Below are positions 15,797 to 24,313 of a DNA stretch of 36,121 nt, piece by piece (position 1 is the stretch's first letter; every line of letters begins with the position of its first letter). This stretch comes from Paucibacter sp. KBW04 (GTDB lineage: Bacteria; Pseudomonadota; Gammaproteobacteria; Burkholderiales; Burkholderiaceae_C), in contig NZ_QAJN01000003.1 in the NCBI RefSeq assembly GCF_003852425.1, positions 147,488 through 183,608 of the forward strand, given 5' to 3'. A model generated the notes under the pieces. That model ran no database searches and was not told the origin of the DNA. It saw only the letters and a program-made list of their open reading frames with translations. The translations under genes were made by a program, and so were the position numbers.

Positions 15797-17335
15797 TCAC
15801 ATCTTGGCCGGCGGTTTGGCGGCGCAGAACTTCTTGATATAGGCCGCGTGATCGGGCATCACATCCACGCATTTGCCGATCACACCGCGCACGCCTTCGA
15901 GGTAGTCGAACACCTCCTGCTCAGGCATCAAATCCGCCAACGGGTGGTGCGCCTCGGGCCGCAGGTTCTGGCCTTGCATTACCTGCAGCCAAGCCACCTC
16001 GGAGAACAGCTCGTTGTTGAAGCGCACGATGCGGCCATGGGCGCGGTAAAGCGCCATCTTCTGGCGCAGAGACTCCGGCACTTCCATGCTGGTGCAGGCC
16101 TTCCAGAAGTCCGAATCCTGACGCTGATTGAGGTGGTAGTGCAGGATGATGAAGTCGCGCACGCTCTCATAGTCGAAGCGGTTCTGGCGATTGAACTCCT
16201 CCACATCGACGGGGTTGAAGCCCCGGTCCGGGAAGAAATCGATCAGGCGCTGGATGGCGGCCTGGATCAGATGAATGCTGGTCGACTCCAGCGGCTCCAG
16301 AAAACCGCTGGACAGACCGATGGCCACCACATTCTTGTGCCAGCTCTTGCGCCGCATGCCGGTCCGGAACTTAATGAGGCGCGGCTCGGCCAGGGGCTTG
16401 CCGTCCAGATTGGCCAGTAAGGTCGCGGCGGCCTCGTCTTCGCTGATGGACTGGCTGGAGAACACATGGCCGTTGCCGATGCGATGCTGCAAGGGGATGC
16501 GCCATTGCCAGCCGGCGCGGTGCGCGGTGGAGCGGGTGTAAGGCGTGAGCGGCAGCACCGACTCGCAAGGCACGGCCAGGGCGCGGTCGCAGGGCAGCCA
16601 ATGCGTCCAGTCCTCATAGCCGGTCTTGAGCGTTTGTTCGATCAGCAGCGCCCGCATGCCCGAGCAGTCGATGAACAAATCGCCCTCGACCCGCTGCCCG
16701 TTTTCCAGCTGCAGGGCTTGCACATGGCCGGCATGTTCGCCTGCCTCTTGCTGGCTGACGCTGACGATCTTGCCCTCGATGCGCTGCACGCCCCGGCCTT
16801 CACAGAGTTTGCGCAGATAGCGCGCATACAGGCTGGCGTCGAAGTGATAGGCGTGGGCGATGTGGTTGAGCGGCGAGTTCTCCAAATCGTCACGCGCCGG
16901 CATGAATTTATTGGCCAGGGCCGCCATGCGGGTGATGGAATAAGCCCCCAGATCCTGGGCCCGCCCCAGCCCATTCATCCGGTGCCAGTACTGGTCGAAA
17001 GGCACGGTCCACAAGGCCTGGCCCACGGGGCCAAAGCCGTGCATATAGCGGTCCCCCAGGCGGCCCCAGTTGACGAACTCAATGCCTAACTTGAAAGTCC
17101 CCTGGGTCTCACGCAGAAAGTCGTTCTCGTCGACTCCGATGATGCGATTGAAGACCTGGATCATCGGAATGGTGGCCTCGCCCACGCCGACGATGCCGAT
17201 CTCATCGGACTCAACAAGGCGGATCTGATAACGGCCCCGCAAGGCGGTAGACAAGGCCGCTGCCGTCATCCAACCGGCGGTGCCGCCGCCCACGATGACC
17301 ACGGTTTTGAGAAGCTCGGGAGGCTTGGGCTGCAT
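15797..17335 (-). CDS. Flavin-dependent tryptophan halogenase family protein
   Basis: The 512 residues carry the full halogenase signature: the FAD-binding GGGTAG (16-21), GVGEATIP (50-57), the conserved Lys82 in GTFKLGIEF that forms the chloramine in true halogenases, WQWRIP (276-281; the WxWxIP motif), and EPLESTS (347-353). All key residues are present, so it could be active, using reduced flavin from a separate reductase. Many proteobacteria and Bacteroidetes keep such genes next to carbohydrate TonB receptors, where their role is not settled. It lies between the receptor gene and the S9 peptidase gene, separated from the receptor by a terminator. Confidence 0.9.
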   Translation of the reverse strand: MQPKPPELLKTVVIVGGGTAGWMTAAALSTALRGRYQIRLVESDEIGIVGVGEATIPMIQVFNRIIGVDENDFLRETQGTFKLGIEFVNWGRLGDRYMHGFGPVGQALWTVPFDQYWHRMNGLGRAQDLGAYSITRMAALANKFMPARDDLENSPLNHIAHAYHFDASLYARYLRKLCEGRGVQRIEGKIVSVSQQEAGEHAGHVQALQLENGQRVEGDLFIDCSGMRALLIEQTLKTGYEDWTHWLPCDRALAVPCESVLPLTPYTRSTAHRAGWQWRIPLQHRIGNGHVFSSQSISEDEAAATLLANLDGKPLAEPRLIKFRTGMRRKSWHKNVVAIGLSSGFLEPLESTSIHLIQAAIQRLIDFFPDRGFNPVDVEEFNRQNRFDYESVRDFIILHYHLNQRQDSDFWKACTSMEVPESLRQKMALYRAHGRIVRFNNELFSEVAWLQVMQGQNLRPEAHHPLADLMPEQEVFDYLEGVRGVIGKCVDVMPDHAAYIKKFCAAKPPAKM

Positions 17336-17407
17336 GAGACGAATCCTGTACTTGGATCACTGGAAGGAAATGAACAGCAAAAAGAAAACAGCGAAGAGCA
17401 CGTGAAA

Positions 17408-17431
17408 ACGGGGAGCCCAAGGGCTCCCCGT
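17408..17431 (-). terminator. Rho-independent terminator after the TonB receptor gene
   Basis: ACGGGGAGCCC (17408-17418) and GGGCTCCCCGT (17421-17431) make a perfect 11-bp stem with a two-base gap, followed on the minus strand by TTTTC. It lies 57 bases past the receptor stop and before the halogenase gene, so some messages should stop here. Confidence 0.8.
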
Positions 17432-17444
17432 CAGCATAGATCAA

Positions 17445-17465
17445 GCACCCTGTTTGCCAGGGTGC
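17445..17465 (-). terminator. Second hairpin after the TonB receptor gene
   Basis: GCACCCTG and CAGGGTGC form a perfect 8-bp stem around a 5-base loop, 22 bases past the receptor stop. It lacks a T-run of its own and precedes the stronger hairpin, so it may protect the 3' end of the receptor message or add to termination. Confidence 0.5.
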
Positions 17466-17487
17466 CGAGCCAGACCCCAATGCTGCA

Positions 17488-20352
17488 TCAGAACTTGTAG
17501 TTCACACCCAGCATATAGGTCTTGCCGAACTTCTTGCGATCGGTCACGTTGCCGTTGCCCGCGTCGTAGTTGACGTACTCGCTATTGGTCAGGTTGGAGC
17601 CCTGGGCCAGGATGGACAGGCCCTTCAACCAACCCTCGCTGAACTCGTAAGAAGCCTGCAGGTCAACCGTAGTGTCTCCCTTGATATAGACCAGCTGCGA
17701 CTTGTCCTGATAGTCCGCAATGGAACCCAGGAAATCGGAGCGGGTGCGGGTCGCCACCGCCACCTGGAAGCCATACTTCTCGTAGTACAGGCGGAAGTTG
17801 GTCACCTCCTTGGACAGACCGGGCAGCGGGATGTTCTTGGTGCTGACGTTCTGGGTGGCAAAAGCCGAGGCCGGCAATTGCACCGTGCTGTCGGTGTTCG
17901 AGTAGTTCAAAGCCACACCGAAGCCATCCAAGAAGTTGGCCACCATATTCAAGGGGATGTTGACCGCGAATTCCACACCGGTGATCTGGCCGCCCGTGCC
18001 GTTCATGGGCGTGGTCAGCAGACCAACCGTGCTGCCGCTGGGCGGCAAGGTCGTGCTGGGCGTCAGATAGGGCGCGAAGTCAAACACCCGGTCCACCTTC
18101 AGGATGTAGGTCTTCAGGTTCTTCTGGAAGGCCGCAACGCTGAAGTAGCCCTTCTTGCCGAAGTACTTCTCGAAGGAGACGTCGATGGCGTCGGCGCGGA
18201 AGGGTTCCAGATTGCCATTGCCGCCGGAACCATTCAGACGCTGGGGCGTGACATCGGTCTTGAGGCCGAAGTCGATGGTGCCCTTCATGTCTTCCATATT
18301 CGGGCGAGCGATCACACGACCCAGGCCAAAACGCAGCACATGGTCGCCGCCCAGATCGGCCGACAGATTCAAGCTGGGCATGAAGTCGGTGAAGTTGTGG
18401 CTAGAGCCGACCTGCGCGTAGCTGCACTTGTGGGTACCACCGTCGCAAGAGGCTTGGTCCACCCGATAGCCGTAAGAAGACTGCTTGGTGTCCTGGAACT
18501 GCACGCCCACATTGCCGCGCACATTGACGCTACCGACATGGGTGTCGATATCGCCCTTGACATAGGCAGTGGTGACCTTCTCCTGCACGCCCCAGCTCTT
18601 GCCCACGATATCGTGGTCAGACCAGGGGTTGAGCTCGTAGACCGAGCCCAGCGAGCCGGCCGGATCCCAGTTCAGCGTCGGGATGCCCGTCAGGCCACCG
18701 ACGCCGGTCGTGGCATTGGGCATGGCGGTAGAGATCAAACGATCTTTGACCGTGCCATCCGCGTTCAAGCCACCCTTGATGACCAGGGCGCCTTCCTGCG
18801 TCACGCGGTCCTTGGTGCGGTCCGAGTAGTTACCGCCGAAGTCCACCGATGTGATGGGGCCGAACTCGAGGTCACGCTTGGCCGAGAGGCGAATGGCCTG
18901 GATCTTGTCGGTCGTCTTGGGGTTGGCGTAGTAGCCGTCTTGCACGCCCTTGTCACCCGCCCAACCTTGCACATCGGTCAGCTTGATGATGTTGGGGTCG
19001 GCGTAGTTCAGGCCAGTCTTGTACTGCACCGCCGACAGATTGGTTCCGTCGAAGCCCGAGAAGGAAATCGTGTCGGCTGCATTGGCCGTGTTGCCTGGCA
19101 GACCGGCCGTGGTTTCGTAACGGGTCGAGTCCTTCACCACCTTGGAGTAAGACAGGTCGGACTTGAAGGCCCAGCCGCCCACGGTCAGATTATTGGCCCA
19201 GCCAATCGACTCCAGCTTGTCGGTGTAGTCCTCGTTGTGATTGCGGATCACGCCCTTCCAGTTGGTGAAGGTGCCCGAGGTGGCCACGCCATTGCTGATG
19301 GTGGCATTGATCAGAGAGCCACCGCTGTCATTGGCACCCGCCGACAAGCCGCCCACCGGACCTTCCAGGCCGCGCTTCTTGACCGAGAAATCACCCTTGG
19401 AATAGAACACGTCCACCACGGACTCGAAGTTCTTATTGGGCTTGTACTGCAGCACGGCCATGGCGCCGGTGCGATCGAAATCGGTGGTCTCGATATCGGT
19501 GGTGAAGCCGCCCGGGGTCTTCACAGTCGCCACACTGCACTTGCCGGCAGAGTCAACAACGCCGGGGCAGGAGTCAGCCACCCAGCCGCCCCAGGTATTG
19601 AAGTTGGGCCGGCCGCCGCCCTTGGACTTCTGCTTGGTCAGGCCGATGGCCACACCGATGGTGCGGTCGGCGAATTGGTCGATATAGGACAGCGAAGCGC
19701 GGTCACCCGTGCCGGCGCCAAAGCCCGGCAAATCCTCGGCCTTGGTATTGGATTCGCGGCGGTAGTTGAGCACCACATTGCGCTGGCCAAAGCTCAGCGG
19801 ACGCACCGTCTGCATATCGATGGTGGCCGACAAGCCCTGACCCACCAGACCCGCGTCGGGCGTCTTGTAGACCACGATGCCACCCAGCAATTCGGCCGGG
19901 TACTGGTCGAACTCGACGCCACGGCTGCTGCCGGTGGAGGCTTGTTCGCGCCCATTCAGCAGGCCGCCGGTGAAGTCTTGCGGCATGCCGCGCACGCTGA
20001 TGCCCTGGGCACGGCCGGTCACCGAACTGCGCTGCGCCGTCACGCCAGGCAGGCGGGAAATCGATTCCGCCACGCTGGCATCGGGCAGCTTGCCAATGTC
20101 TTCGGCCGAGATGGACTCGACGATGGAATCGGAATTGCGTTTGACGGAAATGGCATCTTCAATGCCCTTGCGGATACCGGTCACCACCACGGCGTCCAGT
20201 TTTTCGGTCGCCGCTGCGGGCTTGGCCGCTTCTTGCGCATAGGCACCTGAGGCCAACATCAGCAAGGTGCAGCCCACCGCCACCGGATTGATTCGGAAAA
20301 TTTCGCGCTGCGAGCTCTTGGCTTGCTTGCGCTTCTCTGCGGAAGTCATCAT
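17488..20352 (-). CDS. TonB-dependent outer-membrane receptor, carbohydrate type
   Basis: TonB-dependent receptors use the proton gradient, via TonB, to bring large or scarce substrates through the outer membrane. The 954 residues begin with a signal peptide (hydrophobic core about 24-39, ending GAYAQ). A TonB box follows, DAVVVTG (53-59), then the plug with ISAEDIGKLPDASVAESISRLPGV (about 80-105), and a long beta-barrel ending YMLGVNYKF with terminal Phe. No added N-terminal signalling domain is seen. The plug type is the one common in sugar-uptake loci of Caulobacter and Xanthomonas. GAGGAG lies eight bases before the ATG. With malEFG, GH13, GH32 and glucokinases nearby, an oligosaccharide ligand is likely. 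Confidence 0.93.
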   Translation of the reverse strand: MMTSAEKRKQAKSSQREIFRINPVAVGCTLLMLASGAYAQEAAKPAAATEKLDAVVVTGIRKGIEDAISVKRNSDSIVESISAEDIGKLPDASVAESISRLPGVTAQRSSVTGRAQGISVRGMPQDFTGGLLNGREQASTGSSRGVEFDQYPAELLGGIVVYKTPDAGLVGQGLSATIDMQTVRPLSFGQRNVVLNYRRESNTKAEDLPGFGAGTGDRASLSYIDQFADRTIGVAIGLTKQKSKGGGRPNFNTWGGWVADSCPGVVDSAGKCSVATVKTPGGFTTDIETTDFDRTGAMAVLQYKPNKNFESVVDVFYSKGDFSVKKRGLEGPVGGLSAGANDSGGSLINATISNGVATSGTFTNWKGVIRNHNEDYTDKLESIGWANNLTVGGWAFKSDLSYSKVVKDSTRYETTAGLPGNTANAADTISFSGFDGTNLSAVQYKTGLNYADPNIIKLTDVQGWAGDKGVQDGYYANPKTTDKIQAIRLSAKRDLEFGPITSVDFGGNYSDRTKDRVTQEGALVIKGGLNADGTVKDRLISTAMPNATTGVGGLTGIPTLNWDPAGSLGSVYELNPWSDHDIVGKSWGVQEKVTTAYVKGDIDTHVGSVNVRGNVGVQFQDTKQSSYGYRVDQASCDGGTHKCSYAQVGSSHNFTDFMPSLNLSADLGGDHVLRFGLGRVIARPNMEDMKGTIDFGLKTDVTPQRLNGSGGNGNLEPFRADAIDVSFEKYFGKKGYFSVAAFQKNLKTYILKVDRVFDFAPYLTPSTTLPPSGSTVGLLTTPMNGTGGQITGVEFAVNIPLNMVANFLDGFGVALNYSNTDSTVQLPASAFATQNVSTKNIPLPGLSKEVTNFRLYYEKYGFQVAVATRTRSDFLGSIADYQDKSQLVYIKGDTTVDLQASYEFSEGWLKGLSILAQGSNLTNSEYVNYDAGNGNVTDRKKFGKTYMLGVNYKF

Positions 20353-20680
20353 CTGTTTGTCTCCTCAAGCTCACTGGAACAACAAAGTGCCCCACACATC
20401 ACCGTCAGAGCAATGTCATGACGATTGGCACAGGGGTTGAGAACCCACGTCTCAAAGCGATTTGTACCAAAACTAGATTTTTCGCCAACATGCGTAAACC
20501 CTAGACGTTGCATTACTACGACCAATTTTCACGATTCGATCAGAAATTACCGAGGGTTTTTACTGAAAATCGCCACGTTTGTTTCAGAAGAGCCCAGTTC
20601 AAGACCAATTTCACAAGGCAATGTGTAGTTCAACTACATCACCGTTAAGACAAAGCTACATCACGAGCAGACAAAACAAA
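20353..20680. other. Upstream region of the TonB receptor gene
   Basis: This AT-richer stretch holds no credible gene; the short open frames are not protein-like. It contains a perfect HexR-like palindrome 272 bases upstream of the receptor start, and a related half-site (GCTACATCA, 20655-20663). A glucokinase terminator lies just beyond. The promoter must lie here, but I could not pick one pair of boxes with confidence. Confidence 0.6.
20624..20638. promoter_or_regulatory. HexR-like operator upstream of the TonB receptor gene
   Basis: TGTAGT-TCA-ACTACA is a perfect 15-bp palindrome with 6-base arms and a 3-base spacer. The gammaproteobacterial HexR box (TGTAAT-N3-ATTACA) has the same arms and spacing with one base changed. 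A half-site GCTACATCA lies 22 bases further on, about two helix turns away. Three of the four sites in this window, and this half-site, are followed by TCA. Confidence 0.7.
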
Positions 20681-20711
20681 GCCAGCCTGCACGGCTCAGG
20701 CGCAGGCTGGC
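20681..20711 (-). terminator. Rho-independent terminator of the stand-alone glucokinase gene
   Basis: GCCAGCCTGC (20681-20690) and GCAGGCTGGC (20702-20711) form a perfect 10-bp stem with an 11-base loop. On the minus strand it is followed by TTTGTTTTG. It lies 60 bases past the glucokinase stop. Confidence 0.8.
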
Positions 20712-20771
20712 TTCAGACGAATCCAGAGTCAAAACGAAGGGAAAAAGGCCGGCACTTCAGCGGCCAGACAC

Positions 20772-21770
20772 TCACTGCTCGTGCTGTTCAAGCGCCAGGG
20801 CAGCGCCACTCAAGGCAGCCAGGGTGTCGGTGATCAGAGCCGTGGGAATGGGCTGCAAATAGGACTGGAAGCGACCCTTGGCCTCAAAGCGCTCACGAAA
20901 GCGCGACTGGAAGAAGCGCTCACCCAGACGCGGCACGATGCCCCCGCCGATGTACACGCCGGCACGCGCCCCCAAGGTCAAAGCCACATTGCCTGCAAAG
21001 CCGCCCAGCAAGGCGCAAAAGGCATCCAGAGTTTGCGAACACAGCTCGCAATCGCCAGCCAGGCCACGCTCAACAATCTGCGCCGCCCCCAGGCCCGCCT
21101 CCGCCGCCTGACCACGCACCGCGGCCACGGCGCCATACAAGACCGGCAAGCCAATGCCCGAGAGCAAGCGCTCGGCCGAGACATGCGCGAAGTCGCGCCG
21201 CACAAAAGCCAGCACATCGGACTCAAAAGCATCGGCCGCCGCGAGCGTGGCATGACCGCCCTCACCCGCCAAAGCCACCCAGGCTTGGCGCAGGCGCAAA
21301 ACCCCTGCCACCCCCAGGCCGGTGCCGGGCCCGATGACCGCCATGGCCGAACCGGCAGCCACCGGCTGCACAGGCGAAACACCCGGCCAGGGCCGCAGCT
21401 GATTCGCCTGCAAGCGCGGCAATGACAGGGCCAGGGCCTCAAAATCATTCAAGACCAGCAGGGTCGACAAACCCAGCTCGGCCTGCAGCTGCGCCCGCGA
21501 GAAGCTCCAATGCCCATTGGTCAGCTCCACCCTGTCGCCCGCCACCGCCGTCGCCACCGCCAGTGCCAGCGAGCGTGGCGCCTGAAACGCAGCACCCAGC
21601 TGCGCCTTCAAACCCGCCAGATAGGCCCGCGCCGCAGCCGCCGGACCCGCATGGTCCTGCACCGACAGCACCACCACATGCGACACCGACCCACCCTGGC
21701 TCGCCACCCAGGCGAAGCGCGCATTGGTGCCGCCGACATCGGCCACCAAACAGGGGTAGGCCGCCGTCAC
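20772..21770 (-). CDS. glk: Glucokinase (stand-alone)
   Basis: Glucokinase phosphorylates glucose with ATP to glucose 6-phosphate. The 332 residues match the bacterial Glk family: ADVGGTNARFA (phosphate-binding, 10-20), LTNGHWSF, VLNDFEALA with Asn108 and the catalytic-base position Asp109, GPGTGLGVA (147-155), GEGGHA (169-174), and VYIGGGIVPRLG near the C-terminus. The start is GTG 21770, preceded by a GGAGAAGG ribosome-binding site. It is divergent from the second glucokinase gene across about 600 bases containing two HexR-like operators. It probably handles glucose released by GH13 and GH32. Confidence 0.93.
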   Translation of the reverse strand: MTAAYPCLVADVGGTNARFAWVASQGGSVSHVVVLSVQDHAGPAAAARAYLAGLKAQLGAAFQAPRSLALAVATAVAGDRVELTNGHWSFSRAQLQAELGLSTLLVLNDFEALALSLPRLQANQLRPWPGVSPVQPVAAGSAMAVIGPGTGLGVAGVLRLRQAWVALAGEGGHATLAAADAFESDVLAFVRRDFAHVSAERLLSGIGLPVLYGAVAAVRGQAAEAGLGAAQIVERGLAGDCELCSQTLDAFCALLGGFAGNVALTLGARAGVYIGGGIVPRLGERFFQSRFRERFEAKGRFQSYLQPIPTALITDTLAALSGAALALEQHEQ

Positions 21771-21960
21771 GCGCCCTTCTCCCCAGGCCGGGCCAAAGAT
21801 GGCAAATTCGCAAACAAGACAAACAACTTAAGCATGTAGAGATTCCGCCAACACAGGGCAAGACATGGCGCAAAAAAGGGAGTCGGCTCGAAGCCAGCCC
21901 TACTCAAACCCAAGCCCACAAAGCTTTGAACAGGTGTTGATTCGAGTATCGCAAGCGAAA

Positions 21961-21975
21961 GGTAGCAAAACTACA
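21961..21975. promoter_or_regulatory. HexR-like operator on the stand-alone glucokinase side
   Basis: GGTAGC-AAA-ACTACA matches TGTAGY-N3-RCTACA at 11 of 12 arm positions and is followed by TCA. It lies 191 bases upstream of the glucokinase GTG. Confidence 0.6.
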
Positions 21976-22126
21976 TCATCTATGCAATACACATCTTCCC
22001 ACGCATGACCGCTCAAGCCTTTCGCTAACCTTGTATTCACGCCGACTCATTCCAAAATCATGAGACAAAGCGCGCAAACAAGCGGATCAGGCTGGATCAA
22101 TTTCGCCGCCAAAGCGCAGCCCAATC

Positions 22127-22141
22127 TGTAGTGAAGCTACA
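22127..22141. promoter_or_regulatory. HexR-like operator upstream of the glucokinase-RpiR fusion gene
   Basis: TGTAGT-GAA-GCTACA fits the shared TGTAGY-N3-RCTACA pattern at all arm positions and is followed by TCA. It lies 235 bases before the fusion gene start, consistent with autoregulation. Confidence 0.65.
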
Positions 22142-22375
22142 TCATTGCTCGACAATCCTGCGATGCCTCATTCATTCCCCGCCAATGCAAAGCCCTGCGC
22201 CGCCCGCCTCTGCCGCCAGACCCGACCAAGGGAGCGCTCAAGGCATCCCGAGGCCGCCGCATAATGCAGCGCCAAGCGCCTTGTTGCGCGAGCCCAGGCG
22301 AGGGCCCAGTCCTGCGCCAGGGCAGGCCCGCCTGCTGTGGGTCGGCCCACCACGATTGCTTCTACCCGCCCCTCT

Positions 22376-24310
22376 ATGCCGCTGAATCTCTCCTTCGACA
22401 GCCCTCGCCTGATTGCCGACATCGGCGGCACCTATGCCCGCTTCACGCTGGAGACGGCGCCGGGTGAGTTCAGCCAGATCGCCTCGCTGCGTTGCGCGGA
22501 CTTTGCCGACTTCCACGCCGCCGTCAGCAGCTATATCAGCAGCGTCGCGCCGCAGCTGGGGGGCGGCAGCATCGCCCATGCGGCCATTGCCATCGCCAAC
22601 CCGGTGGAAGGCGATCAGGTCCGCATGACCAATTACCACTGGCAGTTCTCCATCGAGGAGATGCGTCAGCGTCTGGGCTTTGAGACCCTGGTGGTGGTGA
22701 ATGACTTCACCGCCCTGGCCATGGCCCTGCCCAAGCTCAGCGCCGGCGATGTGCGCCAGATCGGCGGCGGCGAGGCCCGCATGCCCAGCGTCATCGGGCT
22801 CTTGGGTGCGGGCTCGGGCCTGGGGGTGTCTGGCCTGATCCCGGCCGCCGAAGGCTGGATCGCCCTGGGCACCGAGGGCGGCCACACCAATTTCGCCCCG
22901 CGGGACGAACGCGAGATCGCCATCCTGCGCCACGCCTGGAAGGAGTTTGAGCATGTCTCCTTCGAGCGCCTGGCCTCCGGCCCCGGCCTGGAGTTGATCT
23001 ACCGGGCCCTGGCCGAGCATGCGGGCCAAGCGCCAGAGGATCTACATGCCCCGGAAATCACCCAGCGCGCGCTGGAGGGCGATGACCCCATCTGCAAGGA
23101 CACGCTGGAAGTGTTTTGCGCCGTGCTGGGCACGGCCGCCTCCAATCTGGCCGTGACCCTGGGCGCCCTGGGCGGCATCTACATCGGCGGCGGCATCGTG
23201 CCGCGCCTGGGCGCCTATTTCGATCAGTCCCCCTTCCGCGCCCGCTTCGAGGACAAGGGCCGCTTCAGCGACTACGTGGCGGCCATCCCCACCTTTGTGA
23301 TCACGGCCGAGCACGCCACCTTCAAGGGCGCCTCGGCGATTCTGGAGTCGCAGCTGCGCACGCTGGAGGCCACGCCCGGCTCGGCCATCTTGAGCCAGAT
23401 CCGCCGCGCCTGCGCCGAGCTTTCGCCCGCCGAGCTGCGGGTGGCCGAGCATGTGCTGGCCCACCCCCGCGCCGTGCTGAACGACCCCATTGTGGAGATC
23501 GCCCGCGCCGCCCAGGTCAGCCAGCCCACGGTGATCCGCTTTTGCCGCTCGCTAGGCTGCGAGGGCCTGTCGGACTTCAAGCTGCGCCTGGCCTCGGGCC
23601 TGACCGGCACCGTGCCCGTCACCCACACCCAAGTCAATCTGGACGACTCCATGCAGGAGCTGGGCGCCAAGGTCTTGGGCAATACCGCCTCGGCCATTCT
23701 GCAGGTGCGCAGCCAGCTCAACCGCGAGACGATTGCCCGCGCGGTGGACCTGCTCTTGGGCGCCGGCCACATCGAGTTCTACGCCGTCGGGCATTACGGC
23801 GTGGTGGCGCAAGACGCGCAGTTCAAGTTCCTGCGCTTTGGTATGTCCAGCGCCGCCTACACCGACACCCGCTTGCAGATGCTGGCGGCCAATGTGCTCA
23901 AGCCGCGCGATGTGGCCGTCATCATCAGCAGCGGCGGCCGCCTGAGCGAGCTGCTGGAGGTGGCCGACAAAGCCCATGCCCGCGGCGCCTATGTGGTGGC
24001 CATCACCGCCAGCCAGTCGCCGCTGGCGCGCAAGGCCGACGCGGCCTTGATCGTGGACCACGCCGAAGACGTGGCCACCCATCTGCCCATGATCAGCCGC
24101 ATCCTGCACCTGCTGGTGATCGACATCCTGGCCGTGGGCGTGGCCATGCGGCGCAATCCGGAAGGGGCGGAATTGCTGGCCCGTCAGGCGCAAATCGCCT
24201 TGGATGAAAACGAAGAGAGCGGCAGCAAGCCCAAGGCCGGTGCCCGCCGCGCCGCGCCCGGAGTCAGCCTGGCCTCGCCCTTGGCCAAGCTCACCTCACA
24301 CAGCCGATAG
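22376..24310 (+). CDS. glk: Bifunctional glucokinase / RpiR (HexR-like) transcriptional regulator
   Basis: This 644-residue fusion joins a glucokinase to a sugar-responsive regulator. Residues 11-325 are glucokinase: LIADIGGTYARF, MTNYHWQF, VVVNDFTALA (Asp110), GAGSGLGVS, GTEGGH, IYIGGGIVPRLG. Residues about 337-412 are an RpiR-type helix-turn-helix (IVEIARAAQVSQPTVIRFCRSLG). About 455-590 is a SIS sugar-phosphate-binding domain (AVGHYG, VIISSGGRLSELLEVADKA). The fusion is known in Burkholderiales. I start at ATG 22376, which gives the usual length; an in-frame GTG at 22337 is possible, and no clear ribosome-binding site decides. It ends three bases from the convergent phnX. It is the likely reader of the nearby palindromes. 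Confidence 0.93.
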   Translation: MPLNLSFDSPRLIADIGGTYARFTLETAPGEFSQIASLRCADFADFHAAVSSYISSVAPQLGGGSIAHAAIAIANPVEGDQVRMTNYHWQFSIEEMRQRLGFETLVVVNDFTALAMALPKLSAGDVRQIGGGEARMPSVIGLLGAGSGLGVSGLIPAAEGWIALGTEGGHTNFAPRDEREIAILRHAWKEFEHVSFERLASGPGLELIYRALAEHAGQAPEDLHAPEITQRALEGDDPICKDTLEVFCAVLGTAASNLAVTLGALGGIYIGGGIVPRLGAYFDQSPFRARFEDKGRFSDYVAAIPTFVITAEHATFKGASAILESQLRTLEATPGSAILSQIRRACAELSPAELRVAEHVLAHPRAVLNDPIVEIARAAQVSQPTVIRFCRSLGCEGLSDFKLRLASGLTGTVPVTHTQVNLDDSMQELGAKVLGNTASAILQVRSQLNRETIARAVDLLLGAGHIEFYAVGHYGVVAQDAQFKFLRFGMSSAAYTDTRLQMLAANVLKPRDVAVIISSGGRLSELLEVADKAHARGAYVVAITASQSPLARKADAALIVDHAEDVATHLPMISRILHLLVIDILAVGVAMRRNPEGAELLARQAQIALDENEESGSKPKAGARRAAPGVSLASPLAKLTSHSR

Positions 24311-24313
24311 GCT

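Larger units (their letters stand above)
21771..22375. other. Divergent control region between the two glucokinase genes
   Basis: No convincing gene is present in these 605 bases. Two HexR-like palindromes lie in the middle (21961-21975 and 22127-22141), 166 bases apart centre to centre, one probably serving each direction. Long untranslated leaders (about 190 and 235 bases) would separate them from the two start codons. The segment 21900-22150 is AT-richer than its surroundings, as expected for promoters. Confidence 0.6.

Noticed and set aside
13662-20250. Very long plus-strand open frames opposite the S9 peptidase (13662-15842) and TonB receptor (17878-20250) genes
   Set aside because: They are antisense shadows of high-GC coding sequence; the minus-strand products have complete family motifs, while these have none.
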